In this document: piece after piece, positions 14,887 through 22,437 of the stretch
Numbering within the stretch: the first letter of the stretch is position 1
How the letters are laid out: each line of letters opens with the position of its first letter
Origin: Streptococcus sp.
GTDB lineage: Bacteria; Bacillota; Bacilli; Lactobacillales; Aerococcaceae
Assembly (NCBI GenBank): GCA_015264885.1
Contig: JABZYY010000008.1
Span: 1-27,455 of the forward strand
Length of the DNA stretch: 27,455 nt
Reading direction: 5' to 3'
Translations under genes and position numbers: made by a program
The notes under the pieces: generated by a model
Seen by the model: the letters and a program-made list of their open reading frames with translations, nothing else
The model's database searches: none
Told to the model about the DNA's origin: nothing

Positions 14887-15027
14887 CGTTCAAGCTTTAA
14901 CATCATGGAGCGATGAAATGACATTAGTCTCTGCCTTCACGACAGAGGCTGCTAACCAACGCATAGTGTCTCCACTATTTTGCGGTAGTCATCCGTATCT
15001 CCATGGTAGTCTCACCTACCGATACCT
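14887..15027 (-). ncRNA. M-box (ykoK-type) magnesium riboswitch aptamer
   Basis: The minus-strand leader carries AGGTGAGACTACC, then ATGGAGATACGGATGACTACCGC, and at its 3' end GATGTTAAAGCTTGAACG. These correspond to the M-box landmarks GGTGAGGCTCC, GGAGATACGCTGCTGCC and GCTAAAGC. The stem GTAGG...CTACC and the middle hairpins (ATAGTGGAGACACTAT; GCCTCTGTCGTGAAGGCAGAG) fit a compact multi-helix fold. The M-box binds several Mg2+ ions; when Mg2+ is high the aptamer closes and the downstream terminator forms. The position, from the transcription start of an MgtA-type gene to its terminator, supports the call. The sequence departs from the bacillary consensus, so it may be a lactobacillar variant. 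Confidence 0.8.
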
Positions 15028-15034
15028 TATATTC

Positions 15035-15063
15035 AGTTTACACCTAAATGATGATAATGTCAA
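15035..15063 (-). promoter_or_regulatory. Promoter of the M-box-leader-mgtA transcript
   Basis: Minus strand TTGACA (15058-15063), 17 bases, TAAACT (15035-15040). Transcription should start near 15028, essentially at the first base of the aptamer. Confidence 0.85.
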
Positions 15064-15112
15064 AGTAATAGCTATTTTTGAATTTTTTCTACATAAAGAC
15101 TTCATTTAGTAG

Positions 15113-15118
15113 TATAAT
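15113..15118 (+). promoter_or_regulatory. -10 element of the lipoprotein gene
   Basis: TATAAT, 24 bases before the ATG at 15143. A -35 at the usual distance reads only TACATA, so strength is uncertain. This promoter is divergent from that of the mgtA leader, about 50 bp away. Confidence 0.5.
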
Positions 15119-15142
15119 AAACGTGTAAAAGGAGGAATCCCT

Positions 15143-15781
15143 ATGAAAAAATCAATTTCTTTGATTTTAGTCGCATTGGTTTTAGCTGGCTGTTCATTTT
15201 TCCAAAAGAAACAAGATACAACCACTCAAACACAAACGACGACAACTCAAAGTACAACAACGACGAAACAAACAACAACAAGTACAACTGAAGCTCCAAC
15301 GACTATCGTTGCCACAACTGCTGAAACGCAACATGCCACAGTTCCAGTTCCAAAGACAGTGTCTACTGAAAAAGTAGCTGTTCCAGCCGAAGCTCCTGCT
15401 CCTTCATCAATGGATATCCAAGCAATGAAACAAGGGGACTTCCGAAGCGTAGCAGGAACATGGAGAAACTCTGCAGGATGGGAATTCCATATCGATAAAG
15501 ATGGAAACATTACTTCTGGTGGAAAAACATTTAAAGTTGGTATTACCGAACAACAATTCCAAGAAGGACTTCTGAACTGGATTATGATTCCAGAAGGCAA
15601 TGAAAATGCATTTGTGGGAGGCGCGGTCTTCTCATTTATTCCTAAAAATGTAGAGCTCACTTATGGTGTGATGTCTGGTGACAAAGACCAATCGGACATT
15701 TCTAAAGACCGTATTTACGGTACGCAAACCGTAACAGACGGTAAAACCATCAAAGCAATGATGTATTATAAAGTCGATTAA
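15143..15781 (+). CDS. Thr-rich surface lipoprotein with a DUF6287-like C-terminal domain
   Basis: 212 aa. A lipoprotein signal peptide ends in the lipobox LAGC (14-17), so Cys17 would be lipid-anchored on the outer face of the membrane. Residues about 24-70 are a low-complexity linker of Thr, Gln and Ser that would extend the domain into the wall. The C-terminal part starts MDIQAMKQGDFRSVAGTWRNSAG, a pattern seen in small domains of streptococcal and enterococcal lipoproteins (DUF6287 from memory), and ends in a beta-rich segment. Function is unknown. The start has AAAGGAGG nine bases upstream and the gene is closed by its own terminator. Its divergent position to the magnesium gene may be chance. 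Confidence 0.85.
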   Translation: MKKSISLILVALVLAGCSFFQKKQDTTTQTQTTTTQSTTTTKQTTTSTTEAPTTIVATTAETQHATVPVPKTVSTEKVAVPAEAPAPSSMDIQAMKQGDFRSVAGTWRNSAGWEFHIDKDGNITSGGKTFKVGITEQQFQEGLLNWIMIPEGNENAFVGGAVFSFIPKNVELTYGVMSGDKDQSDISKDRIYGTQTVTDGKTIKAMMYYKVD

Positions 15782-15786
15782 CGGAT

Positions 15787-15820
15787 AAAGCACTGTATTC
15801 AATTACAGTGCTTTCTTTTG
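15787..15820 (+). terminator. Rho-independent terminator of the lipoprotein gene
   Basis: Stem AAAGCACTGTA/TACAGTGCTTT (11 bp, perfect), 6-base loop, then CTTTTG. It lies five bases after the stop codon. Confidence 0.9.
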
Positions 15821-15824
15821 TATA

Positions 15825-15861
15825 TAAAAATAACGGATACCTCCTATTGGAAGTATCCGTT
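15825..15861 (-). terminator. Rho-independent terminator of the GH31 gene
   Basis: Minus strand AACGGATACTTCC pairs with GGAGGTATCCGTT (13 positions, one G-U), 4-base loop, then ATTTTTA. It ends the carbohydrate operon. Confidence 0.9.
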
Positions 15862-15867
15862 TATTTG

Positions 15868-18081
15868 TTACGGTTCACTAATGAATAAAATTTCTAGCAA
15901 TCGTCCTCTTAATTCATCGCCCTCATGATGTAAGATATTCATGATTTCGTTCGTATTTTTAGCATCCACTAATCGACGATATAAGTAATCTTTCGTTACG
16001 TATGGAAGGTTCGCATTCTTAAGTACTTGGAAGAACGCTTCATTGCGATTGACCGTTTGTTTTTCTCCCACTGTAAACTCCACAGTCGCATTTTTATTTC
16101 CTAATTCAACGACAGCTGCATGACTTCCTTGGACATGAACACGGTGAATTCTGTTTTCTGGAAGGATGTCCGTTTCCCCTTCAACAGATAACTGAATCGC
16201 TCCTAACTTCCAATCAACAGATAATGTCGTTACACAACGAGCTCCATCTAAGTCTTCCACCATTTCAAATGAATGATGAGTTCCTGGGAAAACATACCAG
16301 TCGATGACTTCAGGTAAATCAACACCCATTTTCACACCAGAACCATCGAGTGGAACAATTGCTCCTTCTTTAGCAAATACAGGAATCGATTCGATATCTC
16401 GATAAATATCAAGCACTACATCTCCTGCATACTCTCTTCCAGTGAAGAAGTCGTACCATTTTCCTTCAGGGAACCATACTTGTACTTTAGCCGATTGGTA
16501 ATCCTTGTTCATCGGTTCTGTGATTGGAGCGACCATTAACTCGCTACCGAAGAAGTATTGATTTGGTACATGGTAACTTTCTTCATTTTCTGGATAGAAG
16601 TAATACATCGGACTCACAAGAGGTGCCCCCTCTTCATGCGTTGCCACATTCATCGTGTAAAGATATGGAAGCAATTGATGTCTTAGACGTAAATAATGCT
16701 TCATAATTTCTGCTGTATTCTTCGTAAAGAACCATGGCTCCTTACTATTGAATGGACTTTGCGAACTGTGAAGTCGTGTAATTGGACTAAATACGCCATA
16801 TTGTAACCAGCGAATTTGTAATTCTTCATCATAATAACCGCGCATATGTCCACCAATATCATGACTCCACCAGCTATAGCCAATATTAGAAGCAGTTGAT
16901 GTGAAATAAGGTTGGAATTGAAGGGACTCCCAAGTCACAATTGTATCTCCAGAAAATCCAACTGGATAACGATGGCTTCCAGGTCCTGCATAACGAGACA
17001 AGATTAATCCGCCATCTTCTCTCTTACAATTATCGACAAAATGATAGTGGTTCAATAGCCACAATGGATCTTGTACCCCTTGCGTTCCTTGTTGCCAATC
17101 AATCCACCAGAAATCAACGCCTTGTTCTTCTAATGGATAATGCACATCTTTAAAGTAAGATTCTCTAAAGCGTGGATCTGCAATATCAAAGATTGCAGGT
17201 TCTTCGCTTGCTGCATCTAATCCTAGACGTTTGGCAACAGCTGGATAGGCATCCTCATACGCTCGAATACCATCGGCTGGATGGACATTTAATGATATTT
17301 TTAATTTCTTATCATGCAGTTTCTTCAATAATTTTTCTGGTTCTGGAATGAGTTCTCGGTTCCAAGAATATCCTGTCCACCCACTGCCGAAACGTTCTGG
17401 AATCTTCGTGATATGCCAATCCATATCTACCACGCCCACCGCAAGCGGTACTTGCTCATCTTCAAAACGTTCAACAAGGCTTAAATACTCATCAGCAGTA
17501 TAAGGCCAATAACGGCTCCACCAGTTTCCTAAAGCATATCGAGGTAATAATGGAGTTACACCTGTTAGATGATAGAAGTCTCTAATAGCTCCTCTATAGT
17601 CATGGCCGTAAGCAAAGAAGTATAGATCCACTTCACTTTCTTTTTTGATAAAGCCTTCTTTTTCGTCACTGATAAATCCATTCGAATCATCTAAAACGGC
17701 ATAACCACTCTTACTAATAATCCCGTCTTCTAGTTCTGTTTCTCCGTCCGCCTGGTCAAGGGTACGAGTCGTTCCTTTTAAGGTTTCGATTGGTTCACCA
17801 AAGTACCATCGGCTTCCGTAAATAGCGAATTGCCCCTTTAATTCAATAAATAAATTTTGATTGTTGAATTCGCCTTTGTTATAGCGCAAACGGAAGAACT
17901 TCGTATTAATATCTAATAGTTCTGGTGTCTCAGTTGCTTCTAACTCTACTTCACCAAAGTCTCTGTTTTGGATTAATTGCGTCTGTCTATCTTCGAACTG
18001 CCCATTTTTTGAATATTCTAAACGAATGAGTTTATCCGTTAGAACGCTGATACGATAAAAATCTCCTTTAAAAATTTTCAT
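15868..18081 (-). CDS. GH31 family alpha-glycosidase
   Basis: 737 aa, cytoplasmic (no signal peptide). An N-terminal beta-sandwich (about 1-180) precedes the (beta/alpha)8 barrel. The barrel segments PRYALGNWWSRYWPYT, GVVDMDWHIT, VDFWWIDWQQG and GFSGDTIVTW are GH31 landmarks; by alignment Asp328 in WWIDWQQ is the nucleophile and Asp379 in SGDT the acid/base. The nucleophile motif is not the common WxDMNE, so it belongs to a subgroup whose substrate I cannot name. It probably hydrolyses an alpha-linked sugar from an imported oligosaccharide. A helical tail of about 60 residues follows the C-terminal beta domain. The ATG at 18081 is chosen over ATG 18096 because GGAGGT lies seven bases before it; the gene overlaps yesL by 14 bp. 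Confidence 0.92.
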   Translation of the reverse strand: MKIFKGDFYRISVLTDKLIRLEYSKNGQFEDRQTQLIQNRDFGEVELEATETPELLDINTKFFRLRYNKGEFNNQNLFIELKGQFAIYGSRWYFGEPIETLKGTTRTLDQADGETELEDGIISKSGYAVLDDSNGFISDEKEGFIKKESEVDLYFFAYGHDYRGAIRDFYHLTGVTPLLPRYALGNWWSRYWPYTADEYLSLVERFEDEQVPLAVGVVDMDWHITKIPERFGSGWTGYSWNRELIPEPEKLLKKLHDKKLKISLNVHPADGIRAYEDAYPAVAKRLGLDAASEEPAIFDIADPRFRESYFKDVHYPLEEQGVDFWWIDWQQGTQGVQDPLWLLNHYHFVDNCKREDGGLILSRYAGPGSHRYPVGFSGDTIVTWESLQFQPYFTSTASNIGYSWWSHDIGGHMRGYYDEELQIRWLQYGVFSPITRLHSSQSPFNSKEPWFFTKNTAEIMKHYLRLRHQLLPYLYTMNVATHEEGAPLVSPMYYFYPENEESYHVPNQYFFGSELMVAPITEPMNKDYQSAKVQVWFPEGKWYDFFTGREYAGDVVLDIYRDIESIPVFAKEGAIVPLDGSGVKMGVDLPEVIDWYVFPGTHHSFEMVEDLDGARCVTTLSVDWKLGAIQLSVEGETDILPENRIHRVHVQGSHAAVVELGNKNATVEFTVGEKQTVNRNEAFFQVLKNANLPYVTKDYLYRRLVDAKNTNEIMNILHHEGDELRGRLLEILFISEP

Positions 18082-18730
18082 CTTGCGTACCTCCATTGCT
18101 TAATTTATATGCCTTCTCAAACATTTTACTCGTTACTTTTACATTTAACAATGCCCAGAGCGCAAAGCCACCAAAAGTGAAAACGTAAATCGCCGTCAAT
18201 AATCGCTCTGGCGTATTCACACTCATGAACACCACTGCGCAGTTAAATAGAATCAATAAAATTGCACGTAACGGATCTAAAATACAAACGAAAAAGCTAT
18301 TGATAACACTGGCTTTTAAACTATTTTCAAATAATCCAACATACGGTAAAAGAATGACAACTCCCAGTATCGCAAGCATTCCAAATGGCGCAAGAAGTAA
18401 CAATCCGTATCCATTCAAAAAGTTTGTATTCGAAAAAATACTGTAGTTCAAAAATAATAGAACCGAAAGCACCACAAGAGCAGCCCAAATGACAGTGGCT
18501 TGCTTAAAGTTGGATTTAAAAATACGAAAATAATGATAGACAACATCGCTATCATCGCCCTTTAAAATCCGATGCAACATCGTATTGAGAGCAGTCACAG
18601 AAGCCCCCATTGTCACAAGAGGAATGCTCGTAATGATAAATAATGTATTTAATAGAATCACGTTGGTGATGAGCGTTAGTCCTCTAACGAGTGGCCCATC
18701 CATTCGAAATAGTTTTTGCAATGAAATCAC
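18068..18730 (-). CDS. YesL-like DUF624 membrane protein
   Basis: 220 aa with about five or six membrane helices (20-43, 79-96, 105-130, 147-170, 177-193). The start LQKLFRMDGPLVRGLTLITNVILLNTLFIITSIPLVTMGAS is the conserved DUF624 N-terminus. Proteins of this family nearly always sit with LplABC-type sugar transporters and YesM/YesN regulators, but their function is not known. The start is uncertain: GTG 18730 is listed, while TTG at 18721 has GGTGA at a better distance, and both lie close to the usual family start. It is separated from the upstream binding-protein gene by a terminator hairpin and overlaps the GH31 gene. Confidence 0.85.
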   Translation of the reverse strand: MISLQKLFRMDGPLVRGLTLITNVILLNTLFIITSIPLVTMGASVTALNTMLHRILKGDDSDVVYHYFRIFKSNFKQATVIWAALVVLSVLLFLNYSIFSNTNFLNGYGLLLLAPFGMLAILGVVILLPYVGLFENSLKASVINSFFVCILDPLRAILLILFNCAVVFMSVNTPERLLTAIYVFTFGGFALWALLNVKVTSKMFEKAYKLSNGGTQDENF

Positions 18731-18742
18731 CGTACCTATATG

Positions 18743-18783
18743 AGAAAAAGGAAGCGAGAAAGATTTTTCTTCATCTCGCTCCC
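18743..18783 (-). terminator. Hairpin terminator between the binding-protein gene and yesL-GH31
   Basis: Minus strand GGGAGCGAGA pairs with TCTCGCTTCC (10 bp, one G-U), A-rich loop, then TTTTTCTC. The yesL start follows within 13 bases and no separate promoter is seen after the hairpin, so downstream genes probably depend on read-through. Confidence 0.8.
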
Positions 18784-18834
18784 TCTACTCATTGTATTTT
18801 AAACGTTTCAGTTAGGGTATTTGTTAAATTGTGA

Positions 18835-20397
18835 TTATTTAACTTCTTTTTGATAACGGTCATATGCGTCTTGTTGAATCTTGATGAATTCATCCAATCC
18901 CATATTTTTAAGGTTTGCTAAGTAAGAATCCCATTCTTCTTCAATTCCGCCATCAACTACCCATTTAGAAGCTTGTTGTTTTACATAAGAATCGATACTT
19001 ACGTAAATTGAAGCTAATTTGCTTAGTTCTTCTTGAGAATAGATTACATTAGGGTAAGCTGGTAAAGCAAATTGTTTTAATTCTTGGTCCATCTTCAATT
19101 TCAAACCATCACCTTGAGTTTGGTCAATTTCTACGCGGCTGTTGATGTTTTCGCTCACGTATTTAGGTCCGAAGTCACGTAGAGAGTGAATCCAAGCATA
19201 TTCATCGGCAGATTTACCATCTTTTGGAGGTAATACTTTATATTTGTCGCCATCTTTTTCTGTAGCAATTCCAAATGAACCATAGAAGTTTTGGATACTT
19301 GCATCATCAGTATAGAATTTGTCGAACCATTGTAATAATTTAGCAGGGTTCTTCGCTTTAGTAGTGATTAATAACTCGTTACGTCCATAGTTATAGTGAT
19401 CTGGGTCAGAAGCAACATAGCCTTTTCCGTCAGGACCTTTTAATGCTGGTAAAGCAACATATTCGCTAGCATGTAATCCAAATGTAGCATCGGCAGTCCA
19501 ACCACTTGAAACACCTACTCTAGATACTGATTTGTCCATACGTTTTGCAGCACTCATTGATGAATCTTCGGTGTAAAGTTCAGGATCAATTAAGCCTTTC
19601 TTGTATGCGTCATGCATTGCTGCAATCCCTTGTTTGTAGCTTTCTTCTGTACGAAGATATACAGGTTTACCATCTTTAACAGACATTTCATAAGTGTTAT
19701 CTGCACCTAAACGGTTGTTAAATGGAAGGATGTAAGAGAATGTTGGGTCAAAGTTACCTGATCCAAATGGAATTTCGTCTGTTGGATCCCCGTTTCCGTT
19801 TGCATCTTTATCTTTGAATTCTTGTAGTACTTTTACTAATTCTTCATAAGTTTGAGGCACTTTCAATCCTAGATTATCGAGCCATTTTTTATTGATGAAT
19901 AATTGGTTCCCTACTGTTGGACGCATTGGTAATTTCTTAGGAAGACTGTAAATGTGTCCGTCAGGAGATGTAATCATCGCTTTTAATTTTGGTTCTTGTT
20001 CCATTGCCTTTGTAAGGTTTGGCATGTTTTCTTTAATTAAATCTTCTAGAGGAATAAATAAAGATTGGTTTTGCGCAATTTCAGCGTCATTAAATGCGTT
20101 TGATCCTAAGAAGGCATCTGGTAGGTCTCCGCTGGCAACTAATACAGATTTTTTATCTGTCCAGTCTGAAGCTACTAAAGTATCCCAGCTAATTTCAATG
20201 CCTGCTTCTTTAGCAGAATCATCGATAAATCCTTTATGGTACTCTTCGCCCCAGTCCGACCATCGAACGGTTGTGATTTTGAAGTTCGTTTGATCTGACT
20301 TTTCGTCACTTGACTTCGTTGTTGAGTTTGAGCAAGCGGCTAGTCCAGTTAGTGTAGCAGCTGCTAAAAACAAATATTTCATTTTGTTGATTTTCAT
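18835..20397 (-). CDS. LplA-type extracellular solute-binding lipoprotein of a carbohydrate ABC transporter
   Basis: 520 aa, the large size typical of LplA/family 1 binding proteins for complex oligosaccharides. A signal peptide ends in the lipobox LAAC, giving lipid-anchored Cys22, followed by a short Ser/Lys linker. The mature part (TTVRWSDWGEEYHKGF..., FINKKWLDNLGLKVPQTYEEL, DANGNGDPTDEIPFG) matches this group; the DxNxNGxxxDEIP stretch is the calcium-binding-like loop common in LplA homologs. It captures the sugar outside the cell for the two permeases encoded just upstream. ATG 20397 has GGAG seven bases before it and lies 10 bp after the lplC-type gene. The strong terminator after it should make it the best-expressed gene of the operon together with the permeases. 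Confidence 0.93.
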   Translation of the reverse strand: MKINKMKYLFLAAATLTGLAACSNSTTKSSDEKSDQTNFKITTVRWSDWGEEYHKGFIDDSAKEAGIEISWDTLVASDWTDKKSVLVASGDLPDAFLGSNAFNDAEIAQNQSLFIPLEDLIKENMPNLTKAMEQEPKLKAMITSPDGHIYSLPKKLPMRPTVGNQLFINKKWLDNLGLKVPQTYEELVKVLQEFKDKDANGNGDPTDEIPFGSGNFDPTFSYILPFNNRLGADNTYEMSVKDGKPVYLRTEESYKQGIAAMHDAYKKGLIDPELYTEDSSMSAAKRMDKSVSRVGVSSGWTADATFGLHASEYVALPALKGPDGKGYVASDPDHYNYGRNELLITTKAKNPAKLLQWFDKFYTDDASIQNFYGSFGIATEKDGDKYKVLPPKDGKSADEYAWIHSLRDFGPKYVSENINSRVEIDQTQGDGLKLKMDQELKQFALPAYPNVIYSQEELSKLASIYVSIDSYVKQQASKWVVDGGIEEEWDSYLANLKNMGLDEFIKIQQDAYDRYQKEVK

Positions 20398-20407
20398 AAT
20401 ATCTCTC

Positions 20408-21304
20408 CTATTCTTTTAGTGCGCCAATCATGACACCCTGATTGAAATATTTTTGGACAAATGGATAAAGCAACATAATCGGAGCTGTTGAAATTACAAT
20501 CGCTGCATATTTCATCATATCAGCTTTAATCCGAAGGTCTGATGCAAGTTCCCCTATTGCCTGAGATTGCATCATTTGGTTACTAATTAATAACCGTCTT
20601 AAGATTAATTGCAATGGTTGCAAGTTTTCTTTTGTTAAGTAAATTAAAGCGTTGAACCAAGAGTTCCAAATACCAACCGCTGTCCATAAACCAATTACAG
20701 CGATAATGGCTTTTGATAAAGGAACAACGATTTTGAAGAAATAACGAATTGTTCCGCAACCATCAATTTGAGCCGCTTCCCACATACCTTCTGGGATGCT
20801 GTTGTTGAAGAATGTTCTTGCAACGATAATGTTGTAAGAAGATACTGCAAATGGTACAACCATTACCCAGAATGTATCGACAAGTCCGACACTCTTCACT
20901 GTTAAGTAGATTGGAATCAATCCACCTGATACAAACATCGGAACAATGTAGAGAACGCTGAGCCACTTTTTACCAAGTAGGTCTCGTCTAGATAATGCGT
21001 ATCCAGCAGGGATGTTGATGAGTAGTGCGATTAATGTACCGACTACTGTATATAAAATCGTGTTGAGATAACTTCTTAAGAACAGTGGTTGTTCAATTAA
21101 TCGAAGGTATCCATCTAATTTCCATTCGTGAGGAATGAACCAAACTTTACCATTGGCTACATCAGAAGGATTACTAAAGGACGCAATCACAACAAACCAC
21201 AATGGGTAAACGATTAATAATATTAACAAGATTGCAAAACCGTAGATCACTACGTCAAAAAACAAATCTGATTTTGATTTTCTTGAAGCTTTAAACCATT
21301 TCAT
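20408..21304 (-). CDS. LplC/YtcP-type sugar ABC transporter permease
   Basis: 298 aa, six membrane helices. The cytoplasmic EAA loop that docks the ATPase reads EAAQIDGCG-x-x-RYFFKIVVPLS (176-197). The N-terminal SDLFFDVVIYGFAILLILLIVYPLWFVVIASFSNP and C-terminal FVQKYFNQGVMIGALKE are characteristic of the second permease of LplBC-type systems. It follows the first permease by 18 bp (ribosome site AGGAGGGTGG) and precedes the binding protein. No ATPase is encoded in the locus, so a shared MsmK/MsmX-like ATPase from elsewhere must energise it. Confidence 0.94.
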   Translation of the reverse strand: MKWFKASRKSKSDLFFDVVIYGFAILLILLIVYPLWFVVIASFSNPSDVANGKVWFIPHEWKLDGYLRLIEQPLFLRSYLNTILYTVVGTLIALLINIPAGYALSRRDLLGKKWLSVLYIVPMFVSGGLIPIYLTVKSVGLVDTFWVMVVPFAVSSYNIIVARTFFNNSIPEGMWEAAQIDGCGTIRYFFKIVVPLSKAIIAVIGLWTAVGIWNSWFNALIYLTKENLQPLQLILRRLLISNQMMQSQAIGELASDLRIKADMMKYAAIVISTAPIMLLYPFVQKYFNQGVMIGALKE

Positions 21305-21322
21305 GCTATGACCACCCTCCTT

Positions 21323-22240
21323 TTAAAATAGTCCTGTTTTGGTATAACGTTTAGAAAACCAATTGACAGATAATAGAATAATTAAGTTGACTACAGTATT
21401 GAATAATCCGATTGCTGTAGAGTAACTATATTGGAAGTTTTGCATCCCAACTTTATATACGTAAGTCGAAATCACCTCACTTCCAGCTAGGTTCAATGGA
21501 TTTTGTAATAGTAATACTTTTTCAAAACCGATACTTAATAAGCTTCCGGCTCTTAAAATCAATAGAATCATTGCTGTAGGTAAAAGTAATGGTAAGTCGA
21601 TGTTGAGAATCTTTTGCATACGAGAAGCTCCGTCCATCGTAGCCGCTTCGTAATACGTTGGGTCGATGGCTGATAAAGCTGCTAAGTAAATGATGCTGTC
21701 CCAACCGATATGTTGCCAAACATCACTCCAAACATAAACGCCTGCAAAACTATCTGGTTTTGATAGTAAGTTTGGCATTGTCCATCCAAGTGATTTAAAA
21801 ATATTGGCAATCAAACCACTATTTGGTGATAAGAATAAAATGATCATCCCACACATAACCATTGTTGAAATGAAGTGTGGTAAATAAGTCGTTACTTGAA
21901 AGACTTTTTTGAATTTCCCTGCTCTTAATTGGTTACATAAAAGCGCTAGTAGGATTGGTAATGGAAATCCAACGAGAATGCTATAGATTGAAATCTTTAA
22001 TGTGTTCATCATCGTTGTTCCGAATTGAACAGAATTAAAGAACTGGGTGAAATATTTAAACCCTACCCACGGGCTATTTAAGATTCCATTTGCTGGTGAG
22101 TAATCTTTAAAAGCAATCACAAGTCCAAACATTGGGATATATGCAAACATTATAAGTAAAATAATTGAAGGAAATAGGAGCACATATAAAGGAATGTTGC
22201 TTTTTATTTTTCTTTTTTGTAATTGGGTTAAATCTTTCAT
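21323..22240 (-). CDS. LplB-type sugar ABC transporter permease
   Basis: 305 aa, six membrane helices, first gene of the transport operon. The N-terminus IPLYVLLFPSIILLIMFAYIPMFGLVIAFKDYSP is the LplB hallmark, and the EAA loop is EAATMDGASRMQKILNIDLPLL (198-219). It forms the membrane channel with the lplC-type partner. The start has a strong site (CAGGAGGG, 6 bases). The promoter region upstream is shared with the divergent yesMN-type genes and carries direct repeats and a possible cre site, so induction by the two-component system and catabolite control are both likely. Confidence 0.94.
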   Translation of the reverse strand: MKDLTQLQKRKIKSNIPLYVLLFPSIILLIMFAYIPMFGLVIAFKDYSPANGILNSPWVGFKYFTQFFNSVQFGTTMMNTLKISIYSILVGFPLPILLALLCNQLRAGKFKKVFQVTTYLPHFISTMVMCGMIILFLSPNSGLIANIFKSLGWTMPNLLSKPDSFAGVYVWSDVWQHIGWDSIIYLAALSAIDPTYYEAATMDGASRMQKILNIDLPLLLPTAMILLILRAGSLLSIGFEKVLLLQNPLNLAGSEVISTYVYKVGMQNFQYSYSTAIGLFNTVVNLIILLSVNWFSKRYTKTGLF

Positions 22241-22273
22241 AATTTCCCTCCTGTTTCAAATTCCTGATATTAT

Positions 22274-22302
22274 TTTATAAAATAAAACGCTTTCTTTATA
22301 TC
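22274..22302 (-). promoter_or_regulatory. Probable promoter of the sugar transport operon, with a cre-like site
   Basis: Minus strand -10 TATAAA at 22274-22279; the -35 position (22297-22302) reads GATATA, far from consensus and inside direct repeat 1, the picture of an activator-dependent promoter. Between them, 22282-22295 (ATAAAACGCTTTCT) matches the CcpA cre consensus TGWNANCGNTNWCA at all but three defined positions. Confidence 0.45.
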
Positions 22303-22395
22303 ACTTTTTCGATAAGAACTATTCACTATTCAGACAATATTGCCAAATTTATATCACTTTTCCGACATCTTCTTAATTCATATCGTTTTTTGACA
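22299..22395 (+). repeat. Four direct repeats of a TATCACTTTTCCGACA-like motif (candidate YesN-type operator)
   Basis: Copies start at 22299 (TATCACTTTTTCGATA), 22321 (ATTCACTATTCAGACA), 22352 (TATCACTTTTCCGACA) and 22381 (TATCGTTTTTTGACA, one base shorter). All have the same orientation; start-to-start distances are 22, 31 and 29 bases, about two to three helical turns. Copy 1 covers the -35 position of the transporter promoter and copy 4 ends on the -35 of the two-component promoter. AraC-type regulators bind such directly repeated sites. The second copy is the weakest (12 of 16 identical to the third). Confidence 0.65.
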
Positions 22396-22417
22396 ACTTT
22401 TATGATAGTGTTATACT
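22390..22417 (+). promoter_or_regulatory. Promoter of the yesMN-type operon
   Basis: TTGACA (22390-22395), 16 bases, TATACT (22412-22417) with TGT just before the -10. Near consensus, so the regulators should be made constitutively unless repressed. The -35 coincides with the end of direct repeat 4, allowing autoregulation. Confidence 0.85.
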
Positions 22418-22437
22418 TGAGAAGCGAGGTAAAAGTT

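Noticed and set aside
15247..15660. 137-codon open frame opposite the lipoprotein gene
   Set aside because: It arises from the Thr-codon repeats read on the other strand, giving a Val-rich low-complexity translation with no start site. The plus-strand lipoprotein has a lipobox, ribosome site and terminator.
18790..18812. cre-like sequence around TGAAACGTTTAAAA after the binding-protein gene
   Set aside because: The CG is shifted relative to the cre consensus TGWNANCGNTNWCA, and the position after a stop codon and ahead of a terminator makes CcpA control unlikely.
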